Shown here piece by piece: positions 56,522 through 64,000 of a DNA stretch of 64,000 nucleotides (position 1 is the stretch's first letter; every line of letters starts with the position of its first letter). The notes below the pieces were generated by a model. It was given only the letters and a program-made list of their open reading frames with translations. It was not told where the DNA came from and searched no databases. The stretch comes from Polynucleobacter parvulilacunae. GTDB taxonomy: Bacteria; Pseudomonadota; Gammaproteobacteria; Burkholderiales; Burkholderiaceae. Location of the stretch: the NCBI RefSeq assembly GCF_018881715.1, contig NZ_JACVPW010000013.1, forward strand, positions 186,001-250,000, given 5' to 3'. The position numbers were made by a program, and so were the translations under genes.

Positions 56522-57412
56522 TTAAGAGATCAGTAGTAAAGCAGCATCTAAGCCGACTCGGTCAAAAGCCGCGTCGGCTTTTTCTTTGACAACTGGCTTA
56601 GCTTGATATGCCACGCTAATGCCTGAACCATTCATCATGATCAAGTCATTTGCACCATCGCCCATCGTGATAGCGTTGGCTTTAGTGCAGTCGAGACGGG
56701 CACAAACTTCATCTAAATGGGCTGCCTTAGCGGCGCCATCAACGATATCACCTAGCACTTTGCCGGTGAGCTTGCCATCAATAATTTCAAGAGTATTTGC
56801 TTGAGTTTGTTTGAACCCTAATTGCTGGCGTAACTTTTCTGTAAAGAATGTAAAGCCACCAGAAACTAGTAAGGTATACAAACCACGTTCATGAGCGCCG
56901 GCCAATAGTTCGGCGGCGCCAGGATTGGGGCGCAAACGCTCACGATAAACGGATTCAAGTGCATCGGCATGGACGCCTTCAAGCAATGCAACGCGTCTCA
57001 TTAAGCTTTCTTTAAAGTCTTTAATCTCGCCACGCATAGTAGCTTCAGTAATTTCTGCTACAGCCGACTTTTTACCCGTGAAATCAGCAATCTCATCTAT
57101 GCATTCAATATTGATGAGTGTTGAGTCCATGTCCATGGCTAAAACTTTTATATCTTGCGCCACAAGTTCAGGTCTTAAAAAGCATAGATCTGCATTATGG
57201 TTTGCGGTAATGGTACGCAGCTGTTCGCGTTGGCTAGTATCTAGATGCGCGCTAGATTCAAAGCGTTCCACAAAATAGCTGCCATTGCTAGTTTGGCCGC
57301 CTATGGAATGCAGGGAGACACCAAACTTTAGCGCGCAATCTTTTAATGAAAAGACCATTTTTTCTGAGAGAGGGTCTCTAGAGATGGCTACAAGAATTTG
57401 GTGGTTAGGCAT
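56522..57412 (-). CDS. serB: Phosphoserine phosphatase
   Basis: Last step of serine synthesis. HAD motif I is MDMDSTLINIECIDEIAD with the two catalytic Asp, motif II is LVSGGFTFF, and motif III/IV is ITMGDGANDLIMM. An N-terminal region of about 85 residues precedes the HAD domain, as in other proteobacterial SerB. A perfect 10-bp hairpin covers its stop codon (56502-56533) but has no T run. Confidence 0.96.
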   Translation of the reverse strand: MPNHQILVAISRDPLSEKMVFSLKDCALKFGVSLHSIGGQTSNGSYFVERFESSAHLDTSQREQLRTITANHNADLCFLRPELVAQDIKVLAMDMDSTLINIECIDEIADFTGKKSAVAEITEATMRGEIKDFKESLMRRVALLEGVHADALESVYRERLRPNPGAAELLAGAHERGLYTLLVSGGFTFFTEKLRQQLGFKQTQANTLEIIDGKLTGKVLGDIVDGAAKAAHLDEVCARLDCTKANAITMGDGANDLIMMNGSGISVAYQAKPVVKEKADAAFDRVGLDAALLLIS

Positions 57413-57450
57413 AGATCAATAATAAATCGAATTATTAGATTATTAGATTG

Positions 57451-60400
57451 TTAACTTGCTTTGGCAGGGCTTAAAACCGCAGATTCATTGAGGCGGCGCA
57501 GGATATTGCGAATGGCATCAAGGCGCTGTTCAAGCCTCTCAAATTCACGGTCTTTCTGGGGAAGTACTTTTAACTTATCTTGACCATTGAGTTGAATGTA
57601 TTTTGAAGACTGAATTAATTGAATGATCTTCATGGGATCGATTGGTGGGTTCGGTATAAATTGAATCTGTATTGAGACAGGCGTCGCGTCAATTTTCTTG
57701 ATGCCAAAGCCTGTCATCTCGAGACGTAGACGATGAGTCTCATAAAAAGACTTTGCTTGATCGGGCAGATCGCCAAAGCGATCAACCAGCTCTTCACGCA
57801 AGCCCATAAGCTCTGAGAAGTCATGGGTACCGGCAAAGCGCTTATACAAAGATAGTCGTTCATGCACATCAGGACAGTAATCTTCGGGTAGCAGGGCTGG
57901 AACACCAAGATTGACATCGGTTGTCGCTTGTAATGGCGAAAGTAAATCTGGCTCCTTGCCACTTCGCAGAGACTTCACGGCACGGTTAAGCATTTCGGTA
58001 TAGAGCTGGTAACCAATCTCATGGATTTCTCCAGATTGCTTATCCCCCAGCACTTCACCGGCCCCACGTATTTCTAAGTCATGCATGGCTAAGTAGAAGC
58101 CAGAGCCCAGTTCTTCCATAGCCTGAATCGCATTGAGGCGTAATTGCGCTTGCTTGCTGAGTGCTTCAGGATCGGGGACTAGCAAATACGCATAAGCCTG
58201 GTGATGGGAGCGCCCAACGCGTCCACGCAATTGATGCAGTTGGGCTAAACCAAATTTATCAGCGCGGTGCATGATGATGGTATTAGCTGTTGGAACGTCA
58301 ATACCGGTTTCAATAATGGTAGTACATAGCAAGATGTTGGTGCGCTGAGTCACGAATTCACGCATGACCGATTCCAGTTCACGCTCATGCATTTGTCCGT
58401 GAGCAACACTAATGCGCGCTTCCGGAATGAGTTCTTGTAGGGCGTGCTTACGATTTTGAATGGTTTCTACTTCGTTGTGCAGGAAGTAAACCTGGCCACC
58501 ACGTTTAATCTCCCGCAATACCGCTTCACGTATTACTCCATCACCTTCACGCCTTACAAACGTTTTAATAGCCAGTCGTTTCTGTGGGGCGGTGGCAATG
58601 ATCGAGAACTCACGAAGTCCTTCCATAGCCATGCCTAGGGTACGTGGGATTGGTGTAGCGGTTAGAGTCAAGATATCGACCTCAGCACGCAGGGCCTTGA
58701 GGGCATCTTTTTGACGAACACCAAAGCGATGCTCCTCGTCAACGATGACCAAACCTAAATTAGCAAATTGCGTTTCTTTGGAGAGCAGTTTGTGCGTGCC
58801 AATAATGATGTCTGCATCACCTTTGGCAATAGCTTCTAAGGAAGCATTAATTTCTTTAGCAGTCTTAAAGCGAGATAGCTCAACAATGCGTACAGGCCAA
58901 TCTGCAAAGCGATCTTTCCAGGTGGCAACATGTTGTTCAGCAAGCAGGGTAGTCGGCGCCAATATAGCCACTTGTTTGCCGCCCATCACTGCAATAAAAC
59001 TGGCTCGCAGAGCTACCTCTGTTTTTCCAAAACCAACATCACCACAAACCAAGCGATCCATTGGTGTGCCGCTAGTCATATCACCAATGACGGCTGCAAT
59101 AGCATTAGCCTGGTCTGGCGTTTCCTCAAAGCCAAAGCTTTCTGCAAAAGCCGCGTAGTCATGAGCTGAAAACTCAAACGCATGACCTTTGCGAATAGCT
59201 CTGGCGGCATATAAACCTAAAAGCTCAGCGGCAGTATCTCGAATTTGTTGAGCAGCTTTGCGCTTGGCTTTATCCCACTGACCAGACCCCAGTTGATGGA
59301 GTGGTGCTGAATCAGGATCTGATCCAGCGTAGCGTGTCACCATTTGCAATTGCTGCACTGGTACGTATAAGGTGGCTTCACCAGCATACTGCAGATGGAG
59401 GAACTCTTCGAATATAGGTGCATCTTTAGGTGGCGCTAAATTCAGAAGAACTAATCCTTGGTAACGTCCAATGCCATGCTCTGCATGAACTACGGGATCG
59501 CCGATCTTGAGCTCAGACAGATCCTTAAACAGCATATCAGGATCAGCATTTTCACTTGCCTTACCTTTGCGCCGTTGTCTTGCTGTAGTAGTAAATAACT
59601 CTGCCTCAGTAATAACCAGCAGATTTTCTGCGGGCCAAGAAAATCCATTAAAAAGCGGTGCGGTAACTAGACCAAATAAAGAATCGCTCTTAATAAAATC
59701 GGCAATACTATCAAAGCCCTCTGGTTTAAGCGGGTAAAGGGGCTTGCCATCGAGACCGGCAACTAAATTACTCTCATCAAAGAGTTGACGAATAGATTCT
59801 TTTCGCCCGGCACTATCGCTACAAATTAATACGCGAACCTTTTCTGATGCAGCGACTTTGCGTAGGAGATTAATTGGATCAGCATCGCGGCGATGAACTG
59901 CAACATCAGGTACAGCGAGAAATTGACTTTTCTCTGAGCTATTTTTCTCAAGCGTTAAACGTGCAAAGGGTTTGGACGTTGTAAAGAATTCATCCACATC
60001 CAGAAATAACTCTTTTGGAGGAAGAATTGGACGCTCTAAATCATGTTTGAGAAATTCATAGCGAGAGAGAGTGTCTTTCCAAAAGCCTTTAATGGTTTCT
60101 TCAGCATCACCAATGCTGACAAGCCATACAGGATCGCCAGAGCGCGGAAAGTAATCAAAGAGATTGGATTTCTCTTCAAAGAACAGTGGGAGATAAGATT
60201 CAATGCCGGCGCTAGGTATGCCTAGGTTGGCATCCTTGTAGATAGAGCAGCGGCTGGGATCGCCTTCAAATACTTCTCTCCAGCGGCCCCTGAATGCAGT
60301 ACGCGAGGCGTCGTCGAATGGAAATTCATGTCCAGGCAGGAGGCGAACTTCTTTAACGGGGTAGAGGCTTCGCTGAGTATCGGGATCAAATGCACGAATT

Positions 60401-60993
60401 TGCTCAATCTCATCACCAAATAAATCGAGGCGGTATGGAAGGCTCGATCCCATGGGAAATAAATCAAATAGACCGCCACGAATGCTGTATTCACCTGGGC
60501 GCATCACGGCGCTAACAGGGTCATACCCAGCTTGTTGCAACTGAAGCTTTAAAGCAGCTTCATTAAGTTTGTCGCCTTGCTTAAAGAAAAAGGTATGGCC
60601 CGATAAAAAGTCTGGTGGACCAAGTCTCTGGAGCGCGGTGGTAACTGGAACTAAAACAATATCGCAACTACCATTCAGTAATTCGTAGAGCGTGGCTAAA
60701 CGCTCTGAGACTAAATCTTGATGTGGGGAAAAGTGATCGTAAGGAAGAATCTCCCAGTCTGGAAGAAGTCTTGTTTTTAGCTGTGGCGCAAAAGCCGGAA
60801 TTTCTTCCAATAGTCGTTGGGCTTCCTGAGCTTGGGCACAGAAAATCACCATGGCTGAAAACTGATCGCGATAGCGAAGGGCGGTTTGGGCAATTAAAGC
60901 GGCATCTGATGAGCCGACCAGCCCCGAAAAGGTAAAGCGCTGCCCAGCCCGGGGAGCGGGTATGGGGGGTACTAGATTTAATGCGTCAGACAT
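57451..60993 (-). CDS. mfd: Transcription-repair coupling factor
   Basis: Displaces RNA polymerase stalled at DNA damage and recruits UvrA. Order: UvrB-like N-terminal domains (to about residue 350), RNA-polymerase interaction domain near DPVVHAEHGIGRYQGL (about 500-570), translocase with Walker A CGDVGFGKTE, DEEH box LVIVDEEHRFG, TATPIPRTL, and motif VI QLRGRVGRSHHQAYAYLL, then the C-terminal TRCF domain. 1180 aa is a normal full length. It is divergent from ispD with a 23-base gap between start codons. Confidence 0.98.
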   Translation of the reverse strand: MSDALNLVPPIPAPRAGQRFTFSGLVGSSDAALIAQTALRYRDQFSAMVIFCAQAQEAQRLLEEIPAFAPQLKTRLLPDWEILPYDHFSPHQDLVSERLATLYELLNGSCDIVLVPVTTALQRLGPPDFLSGHTFFFKQGDKLNEAALKLQLQQAGYDPVSAVMRPGEYSIRGGLFDLFPMGSSLPYRLDLFGDEIEQIRAFDPDTQRSLYPVKEVRLLPGHEFPFDDASRTAFRGRWREVFEGDPSRCSIYKDANLGIPSAGIESYLPLFFEEKSNLFDYFPRSGDPVWLVSIGDAEETIKGFWKDTLSRYEFLKHDLERPILPPKELFLDVDEFFTTSKPFARLTLEKNSSEKSQFLAVPDVAVHRRDADPINLLRKVAASEKVRVLICSDSAGRKESIRQLFDESNLVAGLDGKPLYPLKPEGFDSIADFIKSDSLFGLVTAPLFNGFSWPAENLLVITEAELFTTTARQRRKGKASENADPDMLFKDLSELKIGDPVVHAEHGIGRYQGLVLLNLAPPKDAPIFEEFLHLQYAGEATLYVPVQQLQMVTRYAGSDPDSAPLHQLGSGQWDKAKRKAAQQIRDTAAELLGLYAARAIRKGHAFEFSAHDYAAFAESFGFEETPDQANAIAAVIGDMTSGTPMDRLVCGDVGFGKTEVALRASFIAVMGGKQVAILAPTTLLAEQHVATWKDRFADWPVRIVELSRFKTAKEINASLEAIAKGDADIIIGTHKLLSKETQFANLGLVIVDEEHRFGVRQKDALKALRAEVDILTLTATPIPRTLGMAMEGLREFSIIATAPQKRLAIKTFVRREGDGVIREAVLREIKRGGQVYFLHNEVETIQNRKHALQELIPEARISVAHGQMHERELESVMREFVTQRTNILLCTTIIETGIDVPTANTIIMHRADKFGLAQLHQLRGRVGRSHHQAYAYLLVPDPEALSKQAQLRLNAIQAMEELGSGFYLAMHDLEIRGAGEVLGDKQSGEIHEIGYQLYTEMLNRAVKSLRSGKEPDLLSPLQATTDVNLGVPALLPEDYCPDVHERLSLYKRFAGTHDFSELMGLREELVDRFGDLPDQAKSFYETHRLRLEMTGFGIKKIDATPVSIQIQFIPNPPIDPMKIIQLIQSSKYIQLNGQDKLKVLPQKDREFERLEQRLDAIRNILRRLNESAVLSPAKAS

Positions 60994-61016
60994 CTGGGCT
61001 CATTATAGAATCAGGC

Positions 61017-61766
61017 ATGGATTCTGGAAATCATTCAGCTAAGCGCTGTCACGCACTTTTACCAACCGCTGGCACTGGCTCTAGGCTGGGCGGAGATTTG
61101 CCTAAGCAGTTCCAGTGCTTGGCTGGAAAGCCGATGGTCTCTTATGCTTTGAAAGCATTTAATGAGACGTCTCAGATTCAGTCCATATGGATTGGTGTGA
61201 GCCCTGGGTTTATTCACAACCCCGTTTTGCAGAAAATTGCCAGCTCTGGGGCAGATATTCATGTTGTGCCAACAGGCGGCCGAACACGACAAGAAACTGT
61301 TCGAAATACCTTGGCTGCCATGATGAAGTCAGGGATTCCTGAAGATGATTGGATATTGGTCCATGATGCGGCCCGGCCTGGAATTACCCCGGCATTGATT
61401 AATAAATTGATTGACTCTGTAAAGGACTCAAGCTCGGGCGGTATTTTGGCTGTGCCTTTGGCGGATACCTTAAAGCAGGCCGATTTAGATTCGGTAATCG
61501 CGGGGAACATTCCTCACTCAGAGAGAACTATTCCGCGTGACCATCTTTGGCAGGCGCAAACCCCCCAGATGTTCGGCTTGAAGCAGTTGCATGATGCTTT
61601 AGAGAGTGCTATCCGTCTTGAAGCGGATGTGACCGATGAGGCCAGTGCAATTGAGTTGGCTGGCGCAAAGCCTCTATTAATAGAAGGCGCTGCACGTAAC
61701 TTTAAAGTGACGCATCCTGCTGATTGGGATTTAATGCAATTGCTTCTAAGCTCAAGCGCCGAATAA
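61017..61766 (+). CDS. ispD: 2-C-methyl-D-erythritol 4-phosphate cytidylyltransferase
   Basis: Third step of the MEP isoprenoid pathway, adding CMP to methylerythritol phosphate. CTP loop ALLPTAGTGSRLGGDLPKQF, VPTGGRTRQETVRN, VHDAARPGI, PRDHLWQAQTPQMF and TDEASAIE. The ATG at 61017 is preferred; the frame from 60981 would overlap the mfd start. 249 aa is close to family size. ispF follows 13 bases later. Confidence 0.95.
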   Translation: MDSGNHSAKRCHALLPTAGTGSRLGGDLPKQFQCLAGKPMVSYALKAFNETSQIQSIWIGVSPGFIHNPVLQKIASSGADIHVVPTGGRTRQETVRNTLAAMMKSGIPEDDWILVHDAARPGITPALINKLIDSVKDSSSGGILAVPLADTLKQADLDSVIAGNIPHSERTIPRDHLWQAQTPQMFGLKQLHDALESAIRLEADVTDEASAIELAGAKPLLIEGAARNFKVTHPADWDLMQLLLSSSAE

Positions 61767-61779
61767 ATAAAGACCTTAT

Positions 61780-62283
61780 ATGACTCAATCAAACTCTCAC
61801 ATTCCGCAATTTCGCATTGGCCAGGGTTACGACGTACATGCTTTAGTGTCAGACCGCAAACTCATTTTGGGCGGTGTTCATGTGCCTTATGACAAGGGCC
61901 TATTAGGTCACTCAGATGCAGATGCACTTTTACATGCACTAACGGATGCCTTGCTTGGCGCCGCTGGTTTAAATGATATTGGGCAGTTATTTCCAGATAC
62001 CGACCCCCAGTTTAAGGATATGGATAGTCGTATTTTGCTCCGCGCTGCCTTGCAAAAAGTCCAGGCAGCAGGCTTTCAGATTGGCAACGTCGATGCCACG
62101 ATTATTTGCCAGAAGCCAAAATTGGCCGATTTTTTGCCTGAAATGGTCCGTAATATTGCTGCTGATTTGGCTGTTACCCCTAGCCATGTCAATCTCAAGG
62201 CTAAGACCAATGAATCCCTGGGCCATTTAGGCAGAGGCGAGGGTGTTGCCGTCCATGCGGTCGCTTTGCTCTATAAGGCCTAA
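61780..62283 (+). CDS. ispF: 2-C-methyl-D-erythritol 2,4-cyclodiphosphate synthase
   Basis: Fifth step of the MEP pathway, closing the cyclic diphosphate. Metal ligands lie in GQGYDVHAL (Asp, His) and [22 protein letters not shown] (second His), and the CDP-binding end reads [28 protein letters not shown]. Length 167 aa is slightly above average. It is coupled to ispD. Confidence 0.97.
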   Translation: MTQSNSHIPQFRIGQGYDVHALVSDRKLILGGVHVPYDKGLLGHSDADALLHALTDALLGAAGLNDIGQLFPDTDPQFKDMDSRILLRAALQKVQAAGFQIGNVDATIICQKPKLADFLPEMVRNIAADLAVTPSHVNLKAKTNESLGHLGRGEGVAVHAVALLYKA

Positions 62284-62361
62284 AAGATCCTCTAAAACCC
62301 TAGGCATTGTAGAATTACGGTCTTTAGAGTGAAGTCTAAGCTTGGCAGTTTGCGGATATTC

Positions 62362-62448
62362 GCGAGGATGGCGAAATTGGTAGACGCACCAGGTTTAGGT
62401 CCTGACGCCAGAAATGGTGTGGGGGTTCGAGTCCCCCTCCTCGCACCA
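62362..62448 (+). tRNA. tRNA-Leu (anticodon TAG)
   Basis: Cloverleaf with acceptor GCGAGGA/TCCTCGC, D arm, anticodon loop TTTAGGT (TAG), long variable arm as in class II tRNAs, T loop TTCGAGT, discriminator A and encoded CCA; 87 bases. Confidence 0.96.
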
Positions 62449-62505
62449 CAAGATTGCTACTTGGCTTGGACTTCACATTTCCAGATCTTCAATTAAGAGA
62501 CGAGA

Positions 62506-63843
62506 ATGGCTGTGCAGATAGAAAATTTAGGTTCACTAGACCGCAAAATGACTTTGGAATTCGCTCGTGCCGATTTGGCAAAAGCGCGTGAAGCCCGTTT
62601 GGCTAAAGTTGGTAAGACCATGAAAATGGCTGGCTTTCGCCCTGGCAAAGTTCCAAAAAATCTCGTTGAAAAACAACATGGCATGCAAGTGGATTTTGAA
62701 CTCCAGTTTGATAAAGCTGCTGAAATGTTTTATGAGCTAGCCCAAAAAGAGGGCGTTGCATTAGCCGGTCAACCACGTCTTGAGCCAAAGAGTGAAATTG
62801 ATGCTGACAAAATTGTCTTCGATGCCTTCTTTGAAGTATTGCCAGAAGTGAAGATTGGTGACTTTAGTAAAGCTGAAGTAACGAAATACACAACTGATAT
62901 TGGCGAAGCTGAAATTGATCGCGCCTTAGATGTATTGCGTAAACAGCAAGTTCATTACCACCCACGTGGTGAAGCTGGCGCCCATGGCGACGGCGGTTCT
63001 AGTACTGCAGCACAAAATGGCGACCAAGTTGTTATTGACTTCGTTGGCAAGATTGATGGCATTGAGTTTGCTGGCGGCAAAGCCGAAAACTTTGAATATG
63101 TATTGGGTGAAGGCCGTATGCTTCCTGAATTTGAGGCGGCAACTTTGGGTCTCAAAGCGGGCGAAAGCAAATCATTCCCATTGAGCTTCCCAGCCGATTA
63201 CCATGGCAAAGATGTAGCAGGTAAAACGGCTGAGTTCACTATTACTGTGAAGTCAGTTAATTGGCCGCACCTCCCAGCTGTTGATGATGCATTTGCATTA
63301 TCTTTGGGTGTTGCTGAAGGTGGCGTTGCCAAAATGCGCGCTGAAGTAAAAGAAAATTTAGATCGCGAAGTAAAGCGTCGCATTACTTCTTTGTTAAAAA
63401 ATGAAGTAATGGATAAGCTCAACAGCTTGTGCGAACTCGATGTGCCTAAATCTTTGGTGGCTTCCGAGCAAGAGCGTTTGGTTGAAGGTGCTCGCCAAGA
63501 CTTAATGCAGCGTGGTGTGCCAAATGCAAAAGATGCTCCAATTCCTGCTGAGATTTTTACTGAGCAGGCTACTAAACGTGTTCGCCTTGGTTTGATCCTC
63601 AGCGAATTAGTGAAGAAGCAAAACTTGGCTGCTACTGCAGATCAAATTAAAGCTGAAATCGATGAGCAGGCCGCTACTTACGAAGATCCAAAAGAAGTGG
63701 TTCGTTGGTTCTATAGCAATCCTAGCCGTTTAAAAGACATCGAGAACCTTGTGCTTGAAGATAATGTCATTAAGTTCTTCACAACACAAGCTAAAGTAAG
63801 CGACAAAGCGGTAAGCTTTGAAGAGCTCAGCAAGCTAAACTAA
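62506..63843 (+). CDS. tig: Trigger factor
   Basis: Ribosome-bound chaperone and prolyl isomerase. The N-terminal domain has the ribosome-contact loop [14 protein letters not shown] (about residues 44-57). The FKBP-like domain (about 150-245) contains [15 protein letters not shown] and [12 protein letters not shown] Gly/His-rich insert ([16 protein letters not shown]) sits at the front of that domain and is longer than in E. coli. The C-terminal arms complete 445 aa. It precedes clpP, the common tig-clpP-clpX order. Confidence 0.97.
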   Translation: MAVQIENLGSLDRKMTLEFARADLAKAREARLAKVGKTMKMAGFRPGKVPKNLVEKQHGMQVDFELQFDKAAEMFYELAQKEGVALAGQPRLEPKSEIDADKIVFDAFFEVLPEVKIGDFSKAEVTKYTTDIGEAEIDRALDVLRKQQVHYHPRGEAGAHGDGGSSTAAQNGDQVVIDFVGKIDGIEFAGGKAENFEYVLGEGRMLPEFEAATLGLKAGESKSFPLSFPADYHGKDVAGKTAEFTITVKSVNWPHLPAVDDAFALSLGVAEGGVAKMRAEVKENLDREVKRRITSLLKNEVMDKLNSLCELDVPKSLVASEQERLVEGARQDLMQRGVPNAKDAPIPAEIFTEQATKRVRLGLILSELVKKQNLAATADQIKAEIDEQAATYEDPKEVVRWFYSNPSRLKDIENLVLEDNVIKFFTTQAKVSDKAVSFEELSKLN

Positions 63844-63877
63844 GTCAGTCACTCATCTACCCACAAGAGGTTTCAAT

Positions 63878-64000
63878 ATGATCCACAATCATTCTCAGTC
63901 TGAAAATCTAGAACCAAAAGGCTTAGGTTTGGTTCCAATGGTGATTGAAACCTCTGGTAGGGGTGAGCGTGCTTACGATATCTACTCCAGGTTGCTGCGT
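63878..64000 (+). CDS. clpP: ATP-dependent Clp protease proteolytic subunit, 5' part
   Basis: Only the first 41 codons are inside the window. The segment [26 protein letters not shown] is the conserved ClpP N-terminus (VPMVIE...[12 protein letters not shown]). The ATG at 63878 has AAGAGG before it, 34 bases after tig. The first 14 residues are a short propeptide-like region. Confidence 0.95.
   Translation, partial: MIHNHSQSENLEPKGLGLVPMVIETSGRGERAYDIYSRLLR

Noticed and set aside
56502..56533. Hairpin CTGATCTCTT/AAGAGATCAG as a terminator between bktB and serB
   Set aside because: The stem is perfect but no T run follows on either strand, and it overlaps the serB stop codon.
58745..59158. 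137-codon plus-strand frame inside mfd
   Set aside because: Mirror of the conserved Mfd translocase region; no independent coding evidence.

Overview
The window reads as chromosomal DNA of a free-living betaproteobacterium of the Burkholderiaceae. The moderate-to-low GC, small gaps and gene content (tig-clpP, ispDF next to mfd, bamD/rluD/pgeF, PHA genes, single-chain methylmalonyl-CoA mutase) suggest Polynucleobacter or a close relative; this is a judgement from protein resemblance, not a search. Coding density is very high, no gene-free stretch exceeds 300 bases, and I see no insertion sequence, prophage, integrase or CRISPR array. Three tRNA genes are present (Asn-GTT, Arg-CCT, Leu-TAG).

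Left end (1-12 kb): the accessory and most interesting part. A molybdenum hydroxylase C-terminus is followed by an S1/P1 nuclease, a GDA1/CD39 apyrase lipoprotein, a nucleoside hydrolase lipoprotein, an adenosine deaminase and a guanine deaminase. Every one of these with a visible N-terminus carries an export or lipoprotein signal. A 7TMR-DISM sensor kinase, an OmpR-type regulator and an outer-membrane barrel follow. Together they look like an envelope-located line that takes nucleic acids and nucleotides down to free, deaminated purine bases.

12-25 kb: the tRNA hydroxylase trhP, an exported alpha/beta hydrolase, an unknown gene between twin terminators, then thiamine synthesis (thiD, and thiC-O-S-G-E behind a TPP riboswitch whose switching helices can be traced), a TNR3-like Nudix gene, a pair of inverted DnaA boxes, and a CoA-transferase/MFS operon ending in a 55-residue membrane protein gene.

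25-36 kb: parE-parC, then a block typical of molybdenum-hydroxylase maturation (XdhC, MocA-like, VWA/CoxE-like, MoxR/CoxD-like, with a RidA protein between) and two periplasmic cytochromes c behind a perfect FNR-type box. 36-43.5 kb: a GntR regulator with a 22-bp palindrome on its start, divergent from a complete propionyl-CoA to succinyl-CoA operon (mutase, meaB, pccB, pccA, VOC epimerase candidate).

43.5-64 kb: mostly housekeeping (tsaB-rimI-holD, lplT, alr, bamD, rluD-pgeF, rimO, serB, mfd, ispD-ispF, tig, start of clpP) with a polyhydroxyalkanoate locus (phaC-phaB-phaR, bktB). A BktB-type thiolase accepts propionyl-CoA, so the PHA and propionyl-CoA loci could share that intermediate.
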